A DNA stretch of 64,000 bases from Streptomyces halobius (GTDB taxonomy: Bacteria > Actinomycetota > Actinomycetes > Streptomycetales > Streptomycetaceae), in NCBI RefSeq assembly GCF_023277745.1, contig NZ_CP086322.1, positions 3,596,001 to 3,660,000 of the forward strand, written 5' to 3'. Of the stretch, positions 7,727 through 16,392 are shown one piece after another. Positions within the stretch are counted from its first letter, which is position 1; each line of letters begins with the position of its first letter. The translations under genes and the position numbers were made by a program. Below the pieces are notes generated by a model. The model was not told where the DNA came from. It was given only the letters and a program-made list of their open reading frames with translations, and ran no database searches.

Positions 7727-10700
7727 ACGACCGAGCCTATCGGGCCTTCGGGGGGTGGCTGGTCGGAGGTCTCACCGAGCAGGATGCGCTCCAGTCCGGC
7801 CCGGCCCGGCAGACGCCGGGGCCGGACGATCTCGCCGGTGCGGACGTACAGGAAGGCGGCGTCGACGGCGGCGGGCGGCAGGCCGTGCCGCTCGGCCCAG
7901 GCGAGGCGGTAGACGGCCAGCTGGAGGGGGTCGGCGGTGCCGGCGGGGCCGGTTTTCCAGTCGACGATCTCGTAGCGGTCACCGTCGGGGCCGGGTTCTT
8001 TGTAGACGGCGTCGATGCGGCCGCGGATGACCCGTCCGGCGAGGGTCAGCTGGAAGGGGGCCTCGATGCGGTAGGGGGTGCGGTGGGCGTACGGGGAGCG
8101 GGCGAAGGCTTCCTTGAGGGCTTCCAGGTCGTGTTCGTCGGCGATCTCCGTGTCCTGGCCGGGTTCGGTGCCGGGCAGTTCGTCGGGGCCGAGCAGGGGC
8201 AGGGTGAGCTCCTCGAAGCGGGATTCGACCCAGGCGTGGAAGCGGGTGCCGCGGCGGGCGCCGGGTTGCGGGGGGCGCGGCATGGGGCGGGCCAGTTCAC
8301 GGGCGAAACCGTCCGGGTCGGCGGCGAGGCGGAGGAGCTGGGTGGCGCTGAGGGAGGCGGGGAGCGGGACGTCGCGGACGGTGGCGCGGGAGCGGCGGAG
8401 TTCGTCGGCGAGGGCGTCCAGATCGCGGTCCCAGGACGCGACGGTGCGGCGCTCCTCGGGGAGGAGGGCGGACGGGGTGGCGGCGGCGGGCGTGGTGGGG
8501 TCGGCGAACGTGGTGGGGTCGGGCTCGGCGGAGCGCTGGGCGATGATGCGGGGGCGGGGCGTGGCGGTGGGGTCGGCGGGGGTGTACGGCGGGGCGTCGG
8601 CGAACGGGTCGCCCTCGGGAGCACCGTCAAACGGGTCGGGTTCGGGGACGTCGTCGTACGGCGTGACGTCGTCGCAGAGCGGGGCATCGTCGTAGAGCGG
8701 GGCATCGTCGTACGGATCGACCGCTGCCGCGCACTCCTTCTCCCCGGGGGGCGGCGGCCACTCCGGGTCGTATGCGGTGATCGCCGTCGGCTCGGCGGCG
8801 GGGGCCGGCGCCGTCGCGTCCGTCCGGCGGGCCAGATGGGCGCGGACCGTTGCCGCGGCGGTGCGGCGGCGGGCCGTGGCGGTGGGATCGAGGGGCAGTG
8901 GCCATGCCTGGTCCGTGGCGGTCTCGGCGAGGGCGGGGTTCTCGGCGCCGTCCTCCGGTGGCTCGGCCCAGAACTCGATTTCGCCGTGGCCTGCCTCGCA
9001 GTGTTCGCGGAGGGCCTCCAGGAAGGCGGACGGGCCGCGTGGCCGCTTCTGGTCGGGGCCCCACCAGTGGCCGGAGCCGAGGAGCAGGGAGCGCGGGCGG
9101 GTGAACGTCACATAGCCCAGGCGGAGTTCCTCGGTCTGCTGGTGGTGCTTCATCGCCTCCTTGAAGGTCTTGAGGCCGCGGCTTGCCCATTCCTCGACGT
9201 CGGGGAGGGTGGCGGCGTCGCCGCGGAGGGCGTGTGGCAGGACCTTGGGCTGGGTGATCCAGGACTCTCGGGCCTGCTCGCTGGGGAACTGCCTGCCGAC
9301 GAGGCCGGGCACCGCGACGACGTCCCATTCGAGGCCCTTGGACTTGTGCGCGGTGAGCACCTTGACGGTGTTGTCGCCGCCGGGGAGGGAGCTGTCGAGT
9401 CCCTTTTCGTGCTGGACGGCCGTGCGCAGGAAGCCGAGGAAGGCGAGCAGGGTCGCTTCGCCGCCAAACAGGGCGGCGCCGCCCTGTTTGGCGGCGAAGC
9501 CGGCGGCGATGTCGAGGAAGGCGCCGAGGGTTTCCCGGCGGCGGGCGGCGAGGGCGTGCGGCGAGGCGGACAGTTCGACTTCCAGACCGGTGGTGGTCAG
9601 CACCCGGTGGAGTACGTCCATCAGCGGGTCGCCCAGCGAGCGCCGCAGGTCGCGGAGTTCGGTGGCGAGATAGGCGAAGCGGACTCGTGCCTCGGCGGAG
9701 AACGGCAGGCCGTCGTCGGGGCCGTCGGCTTCCAGGAAGGTGTCGAGGGCGTCGGCGAGGGAGATCGTCTCGGCGGGGTCGACGCCTTCCACCGCTTCGG
9801 CCAGCCGCCGTTCCGGGTCGTCGGGGGGGCCGCCGTGGTGGACGAGGGCGCGGGCGCGGCGGCCGAGGAGCGCCAGGTCGCGGGGGCCGATCCGCCAGCG
9901 GGGGCCGGTCAGGAGACGGACCAGGGAGGCGTTGGCCGTCGGGTCCTGGAGGACCTCGCAGACGGCGACGAGGTCGGCGATCTCGGGCAGATGCAGCAGC
10001 CCGGAGAGGCCGACGACCTCCACCGGGAGGTCGCGGGCGACGAGCTCGCCCTGGATGCGGGCGAAATCGCCGGCGGTGCGGCAGAGCACCGCGATCTCGC
10101 CGGGCGGGGTGCCCGTACGGACGAGGTGGGCGAGGGAGTCGGCGATCCAGGACAGTTCCTCGGCGTGGGTGGGCAGCAGGGCGCAGCGCACCATGCCGTC
10201 CCGCTCGGCGCCGGCGGCGGGGCGGAGCGCTTCGACGCCGGCGTGCATCTGCCGCAGTGGTTCGGCGAGGCCGTTGGCGAGGTCGAGGAGGCGGCCACCG
10301 CTGCGGCGGTTCTCGCTGAGCGCGAAGCGGCGGGCGGGGGTGCCGTCCTGGAAGGGGAAGTGGTCGGGGAAGTCGTCGAGGTTGGCGACGGAGGCGCCGC
10401 GCCAGCCGTAGATGGCCTGGCAGGGGTCGCCGACGGCGGTCACCGCATGCCCGGTGCCGGCGCCGAACAGGCCGGAGAGCAGTAGCCGTTGGGCGACGGA
10501 GGTGTCCTGGTATTCGTCGAGCAGGACGACCCGGAATTCCTCGCGCAGCATCCGGCCGACTTCGGGGCGGGTGGTGGCGAGGGTGGCGGAGAGGGCGATC
10601 TGGTCGCCGAAGTCGAGCAGGTCTCGGTGGCGTTTTTCGCTGCGGTAGGCGGCCACGAGGTCCAGGAGTTCCAGCCGGCCGCGGACGGTTTCGGGGACCT

Positions 10701-11376
10701 TGCGCAGGTCGGCGTTGGTGAGCCGGACGGCGTCGAGGGTGTCGAGCAGGGTGCTGTCGTGGGCCCGCAGCCGGGCCGGGTCCACCAGGTGCTCGGCCAG
10801 TTCGCCGTCCAGGGCGAGGAGGTCCTCCACGAGGGAGGGCAGGGATTTGGTGAGCGACGGGTAGGGGCCTGGGGCGGCGCGCAGGACCCGGGCGGCGAGC
10901 TGGAAGCGGGTGGCGTCGGCGAGCAGCCGGGCGGTCGGTTCGAGTCCGATGCGCAGGCCGTGGTCCTTGAGGAGCTGGCCGGCGAAGGCGTGGTAGGTGG
11001 AGATCCGGGGTTCTCCGGGGGGCTGCGCCGCTCCGGAGCCGTCTTGGGGGAGGGTTTCGGGGTCGGTGACGCCGGCGGCGAGGAGGGCGGCGCGGACCCG
11101 CTCGGCGAGCTCGCCGGCCGCCTTGTTCGTGAACGTCAGCCCCAGGACCTCTTCGGGGGCGACCTGGCCGGTGCCCACCAGCCACACCACGCGGGCCGCC
11201 ATCACCGTGGTCTTGCCCGAGCCTGCTCCGGCCACGATGACCTGCGGGGCGGGCGGGGCGGTGATGCACGCCGTCTGCTCCGGGGTGAACGGGATGCCGA
11301 GCAGGTCTTTGAGCTGCTCGGGGTCGGTGATGCGGGCTGCTGACACAGCGAAAACCGTAGCGGCCGCCACTGACAA
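7723..11376 (-). CDS. adnB: AdnB-like helicase-nuclease subunit (double-strand break resection)
   Basis: 1217 aa. N-terminal UvrD-type motor (Walker A AGAGSGKT at about residue 50, LLDEYQDT motif II, helicase C domain with AHKSKGLEWD) and a C-terminal RecB-family nuclease with GRID...EIVDWKTG metal-binding residues. With AdnA it should form the heterodimeric actinobacterial enzyme that resects DNA ends, replacing RecBCD/AddAB. An unusual acidic, repeat-rich linker (about residues 885-970, with YDDAP copies) separates motor and nuclease. The next gene overlaps by ATGA. The partner adnA lies upstream but is separated by 314 bp, unlike the close pair in mycobacteria. Confidence 0.9.
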   Translation of the reverse strand: MSVAAATVFAVSAARITDPEQLKDLLGIPFTPEQTACITAPPAPQVIVAGAGSGKTTVMAARVVWLVGTGQVAPEEVLGLTFTNKAAGELAERVRAALLAAGVTDPETLPQDGSGAAQPPGEPRISTYHAFAGQLLKDHGLRIGLEPTARLLADATRFQLAARVLRAAPGPYPSLTKSLPSLVEDLLALDGELAEHLVDPARLRAHDSTLLDTLDAVRLTNADLRKVPETVRGRLELLDLVAAYRSEKRHRDLLDFGDQIALSATLATTRPEVGRMLREEFRVVLLDEYQDTSVAQRLLLSGLFGAGTGHAVTAVGDPCQAIYGWRGASVANLDDFPDHFPFQDGTPARRFALSENRRSGGRLLDLANGLAEPLRQMHAGVEALRPAAGAERDGMVRCALLPTHAEELSWIADSLAHLVRTGTPPGEIAVLCRTAGDFARIQGELVARDLPVEVVGLSGLLHLPEIADLVAVCEVLQDPTANASLVRLLTGPRWRIGPRDLALLGRRARALVHHGGPPDDPERRLAEAVEGVDPAETISLADALDTFLEADGPDDGLPFSAEARVRFAYLATELRDLRRSLGDPLMDVLHRVLTTTGLEVELSASPHALAARRRETLGAFLDIAAGFAAKQGGAALFGGEATLLAFLGFLRTAVQHEKGLDSSLPGGDNTVKVLTAHKSKGLEWDVVAVPGLVGRQFPSEQARESWITQPKVLPHALRGDAATLPDVEEWASRGLKTFKEAMKHHQQTEELRLGYVTFTRPRSLLLGSGHWWGPDQKRPRGPSAFLEALREHCEAGHGEIEFWAEPPEDGAENPALAETATDQAWPLPLDPTATARRRTAAATVRAHLARRTDATAPAPAAEPTAITAYDPEWPPPPGEKECAAAVDPYDDAPLYDDAPLCDDVTPYDDVPEPDPFDGAPEGDPFADAPPYTPADPTATPRPRIIAQRSAEPDPTTFADPTTPAAATPSALLPEERRTVASWDRDLDALADELRRSRATVRDVPLPASLSATQLLRLAADPDGFARELARPMPRPPQPGARRGTRFHAWVESRFEELTLPLLGPDELPGTEPGQDTEIADEHDLEALKEAFARSPYAHRTPYRIEAPFQLTLAGRVIRGRIDAVYKEPGPDGDRYEIVDWKTGPAGTADPLQLAVYRLAWAERHGLPPAAVDAAFLYVRTGEIVRPRRLPGRAGLERILLGETSDQPPPEGPIGSVV
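8586..8722 (-). repeat. short direct repeats coding an acidic linker in adnB
   Basis: Units such as ATCGTCGTAGAGCGGGGC occur head-to-tail near 8680-8710, with degenerate copies to 8590. They encode DDAPLYDDAPLCDD-type acidic residues between the helicase and nuclease domains. The pattern suggests slippage expansion in a tolerated linker. Confidence 0.55.
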
Positions 11377-11515
11377 TCACGGTCCGCCGCAGGTCATGGG
11401 GCTGTGGCGGCATTCCTGCGTGGCCGGGGCGGGGCTTCGCGGTGAGGGCTCGGCCGCCGCCGCCGTTGTCCCCGACTGTTTTCCGCTGCCGTTTTCCCGG
11501 TTCCGTTTTTCCCCG

Positions 11516-11543
11516 CCGCCCACCCCCTTCGGGGGGTGGGCGG
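11516..11543. terminator. GC-rich hairpin in the adnA-adnB spacer
   Basis: A perfect 12-bp stem (CCGCCCACCCCC / GGGGGTGGGCGG) with a TTCG tetraloop. Between adnA and adnB it could stop transcription from adnA or fold the mRNA. There is no U-tract on the minus strand, so terminator strength is uncertain. Confidence 0.5.
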
Positions 11544-11577
11544 GTGTAGTGGTGCGGTTTCGGGGCGGCCAGGGCGC

Positions 11578-11670
11578 GGCCGAGTGGGGTGCGGCCCCCG
11601 TGGCGACGCGGCCCGAGTGGCGGATGCGGCCCCCGGTGGCGACGCGGCCCGAGCGGCGGGTGCGGCCCCC
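11578..11670. repeat. 36-bp tandem repeat between adnA and adnB
   Basis: About 2.7 copies of a 36-bp unit (starting GCCCGAGTGGCGGATGCGGC, ending GGTGGCGACGCG) lie in the 314-bp spacer 11377-11690. The spacer has no convincing gene; it also holds the hairpin at 11516. The repeats make the distance between adnA and adnB likely to vary between strains. Confidence 0.6.
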
Positions 11671-11690
11671 CTCCCCCGCCACGCCCCGGC

Positions 11691-14600
11691 TCACTCCACA
11701 ACATGCCGTCCCTGCGGCTGCGCGCTGCACGAGGCGCGGAAGGCGCAGTGGTTGCAGTGCGTCCCGGTGGTGGGGGTGAAGCGCTCGTCCAGCACCCGGC
11801 CGGCCGCGGTGGCGAGCAGATCGCCGACCCAGTCGTCCCCCGGCTTCGCCTCCGGGCCCGCTTCCAGAGCCCGCTGCGCCTGGACCGCGGGCAGCGCGTC
11901 GCCGCCCTCCTTCTGGGGGGCGCCCAGCCGCAGATGGACGAGTTCCGCGCCGGCCGGCTCCGGCGTGCTCCCGCCGAAGGCGTCGTCGACGGCGCCTTCG
12001 CGCACCGCGAGCTGATAGACGGCGAGCTGCGGGTGGCGGGCGACCTCGGCTCCGGTCGGCTTCCGTCTGCCGGTCTTGAAGTCGACGACATACGCGCGCC
12101 CCTGGGAGTCCCGGGCCACCCGGTCCATGCTGCCGCGGATCCGGACCTCGTACGCGCCGGCTGCGAGGGTGACGTCGAAGCCGTGCTCGGTGGCGACGGC
12201 GTCCCGGCCGAGCGTCTCCTGTTCCCGTACATGCCAGCGCAGAAAGCGCTCCAGGGCGGCGCGGGCGTTGTCCTTCTCCTGGCGTGACTTCCAGGGGGCG
12301 TCGAAGGCCAGCGCGTCCCATACGGAGTCCAGCCGCTCCATCAGGACGGTCAGATCGGCGGGCGTACGGCCCGAGGCGACCTCGTCGGCGAGCACATGCA
12401 CCACGTTGCCGAAGCCCTGGGCCGCGGTGGACGGCGGGTCCGCCTTCACCTCGCGTCCCAGGAACCACTGGAGGGAGCAGGTGTTGGCGAGCTGGTCGAG
12501 CGCGCTCCCGGAGAGCACCACGGGCCGGTCGCGGTCCCGTAGGGGGACGGCGCTGTGGGTGGGTTCGTGCAGCCCCCACCAGTTGTCGGGGTGGGCGGCC
12601 GGCACCAGGGGGTGGCCCTCGTCGTCCGTCAGGGCGGCCAGCTTCGCCAGCCGCTGGGCGGCTGCGTCGCGCAGCGCCGGGCCGGCCTCCGGGTCGACGG
12701 TGGTGGCGCGCAGCTCGGCGACCAGCGCGGCGACGGACAGGGGGCGGCGCGGGCGGCCGGTGACGTCCTGGGGGGTGATGCCGAGCTCGGTCAGGAAACG
12801 GGAGGGCTGGTCACCGTCGTCGGCCGCGGACTTCACGGCGGTGACGATCAGCCGCTCGCGGGCGCGGGTCGCGGCCACGTAGAACAGCCGGCGCTCCTCG
12901 ACGAGCAGCGCGCCCGGGGTGAGGGGCTCGGCGAGGCCGTCCCGGCCGATCCGGTCCGCCTCCAGGAGCGAGCCGCGCCGGCGCAGGTCGGGCCAGAGTC
13001 CTTCCTGGACGCCGGCGACGATCACCAGCCGCCATTCGAGGCCCTTGGAGCGGTGCGCGGTCATCAGCCGTACGGCGTCGGGGCGGACGGTGCGGCGGGT
13101 GAGGGTGTCCGCGGCGATGTCCTGGGCGTCCAGTTCTTCCAGGAAGTTGAGCGCGCCGCGTCCGCCGGTGCGCTCTTCCGCGCGGGCGGCGGTCTCGAAG
13201 AGGGCGACGATGGCGTCCAGGTCCCGGTCGGCGTTGCGGCCCGCCGCGCCGCCGCGCCGGGCGGCCCGTTCCAGCCGCTGCGGCCAGGGGGTGCCGTCCC
13301 ACAGTTCCCACAGGGCCTGTTCGGCGGTGCCGCCGCCGGCCAGCAGTTCGCGGGCCTTGCGCAGCAGCAGGCCGAGCCGCTGGGCGCCACGGGCGTACGC
13401 CGGATCGTGCGCCACCAGGCGCTCCGGTTCGGCGAGTGCCTGGGCGATCAGCTCGTCGGAGGGACGCGGCAGCGCCTGCCCGGCGGCTCGCTCCTCCTCG
13501 CGCAGGGCGCGCCCCAGCCGCCGCAGATCCGCCGAGTCCATGCCGCCGAGCGGCGAGGTCAGCAGCTCTATGGCGGTCTCGGCGTCTGTCCAGGCGGGGG
13601 CGGTGGCGGAGGCGGCAGTGGCGGAGCCCGGCTCGCCGTCGGCCTCATCGAGGCCGCCGACAGCCTCATCGGGGATTCTGTCGACCTCATCGGGGATGAC
13701 GACAGCCCCATGGGGGGTTCCGTCGGCCCCGTCGAGGCTTCCGGCCGCCTCGTCAGGGCTTCCGTCGGCTCCATCGACGCTTCCGGCGGCCTCATCGGAG
13801 CTTCGCGTGCCCGCCCGTGGCGCTGCCGCAGTCAGACGACCACCGGCGCTTGAGTGCGCCACCAGTGCCCCCCGCGCCGCCGCCCGCAGCGCCCCCAGGA
13901 GCGGGGCGACCGCCGGTTCGTGCCGCAGCGGCAGATCGTCGCCGTCGATGTCGAGCGGCACCCCGGCCGAGGTGAGCGCCCGGCGCACGGCGGGGATCGA
14001 GCGCCCTCCGGCGCGGACGAGGACGGCCATCTCGCGCCAGGGCACGCCGTCCTCCAGGTGGGCGCGGCGCAGCAGGTCCGCGATGTGGTCCAGTTCGGCG
14101 CCCGGTGTCGGGTACGTGTACGCCTCGACGCGGCCGCCGTCCCGTACGGGCACCGGCTCGCGGTGCGCGCGCACCTTCTCCGCCGGGAGGCGGGTCAGCG
14201 GCATCCGGCGGGTCAGCAGCCGGGTGGCCGCCAGCAGGGCGGCGCCGGAGCGGCGGGATGTGCCCAGGACCGCCACCGGGGCCGGGGTGCCGTCGGCGCG
14301 CCGGAAGGTCTCCGGGAAGTCGAGAATGCCGTTGACGTCGGCGCCCCGGAAGGCGTAGATCGACTGGTCGGGGTCGCCGAACGCGACGAGGGTGCGGCCC
14401 GGGGAGCCCGGTGCGGCCGCCGCTCCGTGGTTGCCCGCCAGCGCCCGCAGCAGCCGTACCTGAGCGGCGTCGGTGTCCTGGTACTCGTCGACATAGACCG
14501 CGTCGTACATGGCCGCCAGCCGGGCCGCGGCGTCGGTGCGCCCGGCGAGGAGCACCGCACGGTGCACCAGCTCGGCGTAGTCCAGTACGCCCTGGGCGTC

Positions 14601-15344
14601 CAGGACGTCGAGATATTCCGCGAGGAAGGCGGCGGCGGCGCTCCAGTCGGGCCGTCCGGTGCGCCTGGCGAAGGCGCCGAGGGCGTCCGGGCCCAGGCCC
14701 AGTTCACGGCTGCGGGCGAGTACCGCGCGGACCTCGTCGGCGAATCCACGGGTGGTGAGGCAGGCGCGCAGCTCGTCCGGCCAGCTGACCCGGGCGCGGC
14801 CGTCACCCGCCAACTCCGCCTGCCCTTCGAGGAGTTCACGGACGACGAGGTCCTGTTCGGGGCCGGACAGCAGCCGCAGCGGGTCGGCGAAGAGTTCGGC
14901 GTCCTGGTGAGCGCGGACCAGGGCGTAGCAGAAGGAGTGGAAGGTCGTCGCCTGGGGGACGCCCACCCGTGGCCCACCGCCGCCCTTCGCCGGAAGCCCT
15001 TCGGGCTGCCCCTCTGAACTGCCCAGGCGGGACGCGAGCCGGTCGCGGAGTTCGACGGCGGCCTTGCGGCTGAAGGTGAGGACGAGGATCCGCTCGGGGT
15101 CGCCGCCGGCGCGCACCCGCTGCGCCACCGACTCCACGAGCGTCGTGGTCTTTCCGGTGCCCGGCCCGGCCAGGACGAGCAGCGGCCCGTGGCGGTGGTC
15201 AACCACGGCGCGCTGGGCTGCGTCCAAGGCAGGAGGGTCCACCGGCCCCGGCGGGGTGCGCACCAGACGGTACGCGCCGGAGGCGTCCCGCCGCGCCGCC
15301 CGGTGCGGCCGCGTCGGCGGGAGGGCCGAGAAAGGGGAGCTCAC
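11691..15344 (-). CDS. adnA: AdnA-like helicase-nuclease subunit
   Basis: 1217 aa from GTG 15344; the open frame runs on to 15671 but that part overlaps the next gene and looks non-coding. UvrD-like motor with Walker A AGPGTGKT and YVDEYQDTD, then a RecB-like nuclease with VVDFKTG. Four cysteines flank the nuclease (one in 'NTCSLQW', three in CNHC...C near the C-terminus), the spacing of an AddB-type Fe-S cluster. It is the partner of AdnB in end resection. Two non-family insertions are visible: a Pro/Gly peptide from a 44-bp repeat after the first helicase motifs, and an Asp/Ala/Gly repeat of about 75 residues (13.60-13.82 kb). Confidence 0.9.
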   Translation of the reverse strand: MSSPFSALPPTRPHRAARRDASGAYRLVRTPPGPVDPPALDAAQRAVVDHRHGPLLVLAGPGTGKTTTLVESVAQRVRAGGDPERILVLTFSRKAAVELRDRLASRLGSSEGQPEGLPAKGGGGPRVGVPQATTFHSFCYALVRAHQDAELFADPLRLLSGPEQDLVVRELLEGQAELAGDGRARVSWPDELRACLTTRGFADEVRAVLARSRELGLGPDALGAFARRTGRPDWSAAAAFLAEYLDVLDAQGVLDYAELVHRAVLLAGRTDAAARLAAMYDAVYVDEYQDTDAAQVRLLRALAGNHGAAAAPGSPGRTLVAFGDPDQSIYAFRGADVNGILDFPETFRRADGTPAPVAVLGTSRRSGAALLAATRLLTRRMPLTRLPAEKVRAHREPVPVRDGGRVEAYTYPTPGAELDHIADLLRRAHLEDGVPWREMAVLVRAGGRSIPAVRRALTSAGVPLDIDGDDLPLRHEPAVAPLLGALRAAARGALVAHSSAGGRLTAAAPRAGTRSSDEAAGSVDGADGSPDEAAGSLDGADGTPHGAVVIPDEVDRIPDEAVGGLDEADGEPGSATAASATAPAWTDAETAIELLTSPLGGMDSADLRRLGRALREEERAAGQALPRPSDELIAQALAEPERLVAHDPAYARGAQRLGLLLRKARELLAGGGTAEQALWELWDGTPWPQRLERAARRGGAAGRNADRDLDAIVALFETAARAEERTGGRGALNFLEELDAQDIAADTLTRRTVRPDAVRLMTAHRSKGLEWRLVIVAGVQEGLWPDLRRRGSLLEADRIGRDGLAEPLTPGALLVEERRLFYVAATRARERLIVTAVKSAADDGDQPSRFLTELGITPQDVTGRPRRPLSVAALVAELRATTVDPEAGPALRDAAAQRLAKLAALTDDEGHPLVPAAHPDNWWGLHEPTHSAVPLRDRDRPVVLSGSALDQLANTCSLQWFLGREVKADPPSTAAQGFGNVVHVLADEVASGRTPADLTVLMERLDSVWDALAFDAPWKSRQEKDNARAALERFLRWHVREQETLGRDAVATEHGFDVTLAAGAYEVRIRGSMDRVARDSQGRAYVVDFKTGRRKPTGAEVARHPQLAVYQLAVREGAVDDAFGGSTPEPAGAELVHLRLGAPQKEGGDALPAVQAQRALEAGPEAKPGDDWVGDLLATAAGRVLDERFTPTTGTHCNHCAFRASCSAQPQGRHVVE
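13600..13825 (-). repeat. degenerate tandem repeats coding an Asp/Ala/Gly/Ser-rich insert in adnA
   Basis: The segment encodes imperfect repeats of the type DEAAGSVDGADGSP in four to five copies, inside an otherwise conserved helicase. Nucleotide copies of TTCCGGCCGCCTCGTC-like units can be seen around 13739-13800. It is probably a surface loop enlarged by slippage. Confidence 0.55.
14971..15014 (-). repeat. 44-bp in-frame element, copy A (inside adnA)
   Basis: 44 bases that match copy B at 15941-15984 in 41 of 44 positions. Read on the minus strand in the adnA frame, it adds EGQPEGLPAKGGGGP between two conserved helicase segments (before the 'TTFHSF' motif). Same orientation and frame as copy B. 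Confidence 0.75.
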
Positions 15345-15591
15345 GTGGATCGCCGGTCCTGGTGGAGGTGCTGGTCGTAGTGCGGTGGAAGAAGCTGTGG
15401 GTGGCGCGGTGGTGCCGCCGCGCCGCGCGCTCGGGGATGGAGCGGTGGTACGGGCCGGGTGCGGTACGGGCCGTGGCCTGCGGTGCGCCCGGGGTGGGTC
15501 GGCGGTGACGGCGGTGCCCGACGGTACGCCAGGCGGCGCACGTGCCGCAGCGCGTCCCATACCCGGACGCGACATCCCGGCGGGAGCGCCG

Positions 15592-16158
15592 TCAGCCGTC
15601 CATGCCCGCACCACCTTCGCCGCGCGGGCCGCCATCGCCCTGTGGACGGCCATCGCCGCGCCAACCACCATCGCCGCTCAGACCGCCATCGCCCTGCGGG
15701 CCGACATCGCCGTGCGAACCGCCCTCGCCCGGCCGGCCATCCCACCGCGCCCGACGCATGTCCAGCCGGGGTATGTGGCCCTCGGCCGCCGTCGACGCTC
15801 CTCGCAGCGGCGTCCCCTCCTCCCGGTAGTGCGCCAGTACCCGCAGTTCGCTGCCCGACAGCAGCACGCCGTCCGCGCGCACCACCCGCCACCAGGGCAC
15901 CGCGCCCCCGTAGAGCGCCATGACTCTGCCCACCTGCCGCGGCCCGCCGCCGCCCTTCGCCGGACCCCCTTCGGGCTGCCCCTCGTCTCGGAGCCACTCC
16001 GCGACATCGCCGTACGTCATCACCCGCCCGGCCGGGATCAGCTCGGCGACGCCGAGGACGCGCTCGGCGTATTCCGGCAGGTCACCGGCGTCCGCGCCGG
16101 GTGCCCCGGCCCCGTCGTCGGCGGCACGGGAGGCCGCTTCATCTCCGGTCCCACTCAT
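15592..16158 (-). CDS. alkyltransferase-like (ATL/MGMT-type) DNA-binding protein with collagen-like tail
   Basis: 188 aa from the ATG at 16158 (AGGA eight bases upstream). The core (about residues 28-135) is the MGMT DNA-binding domain: IPAGRVMTYGDVA, GRVMA, then PWWRVVRADG. The usual PCHR cysteine of methyltransferases is replaced by tryptophan, so this is an alkyltransferase-like protein, which flags O6-alkylguanine for nucleotide excision repair. Two oddities: a 15-residue insertion from a 44-bp repeat before 'QVGRVMA', and a C-terminal tail of about 15 Gly-X-Y triplets. The homologue Rv3204 also neighbours adnA. It is divergent from the membrane protein gene at 16393. Confidence 0.85.
   Translation of the reverse strand: MSGTGDEAASRAADDGAGAPGADAGDLPEYAERVLGVAELIPAGRVMTYGDVAEWLRDEGQPEGGPAKGGGGPRQVGRVMALYGGAVPWWRVVRADGVLLSGSELRVLAHYREEGTPLRGASTAAEGHIPRLDMRRARWDGRPGEGGSHGDVGPQGDGGLSGDGGWRGDGRPQGDGGPRGEGGAGMDG
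15941..15984 (-). repeat. 44-bp in-frame element, copy B (inside the alkyltransferase-like gene)
   Basis: Matches copy A at 14971-15014 (41 of 44). In the minus-strand frame it encodes EGQPEGGPAKGGGGP, inserted between the helix-turn-helix ('EWLRD') and 'QVGRVMA', which are nearly contiguous in other family members. Confidence 0.75.
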
Positions 16159-16392
16159 TCGGTCCATCCTGCCCCACGCCACCGACAACGGCCCTCGGCC
16201 CCCGCCCCGGAAGGCTCCCGAACCGACTTTCGGACCGATCCCGAACCGGCTCCGGGCCCCGCTCCGGGACCACGGCGGCGCACTATGGGAACACCGGCGG
16301 TGGCTGACGTTCCGTTTCCCGTACCACCGAAATGCCCCCCTGATGCCCCCCGCCGAAGCCCGGCCATGCCACCATCTTCCGGACGGTGACTG

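Noticed and set aside
6245..10485. Very long open frames on the plus strand opposite the M20 peptidase and adnB
   Set aside because: They are antisense shadows of GC-biased genes: Gly/Ala/Val-rich translations without motifs, and the minus-strand genes have full domain support.
11578..11670. CRISPR-like array
   Set aside because: Head-to-tail 36-bp units without distinct spacers and no cas genes: a simple tandem repeat.
7723..15344. Two large UvrD/RecB-like helicase-nucleases could be read as a phage-defence system
   Set aside because: Both carry AdnA/AdnB domain order and lie in the conserved adnAB neighbourhood (nudC, uvrD2, alkyltransferase-like gene), so they are housekeeping DNA-end resection enzymes.
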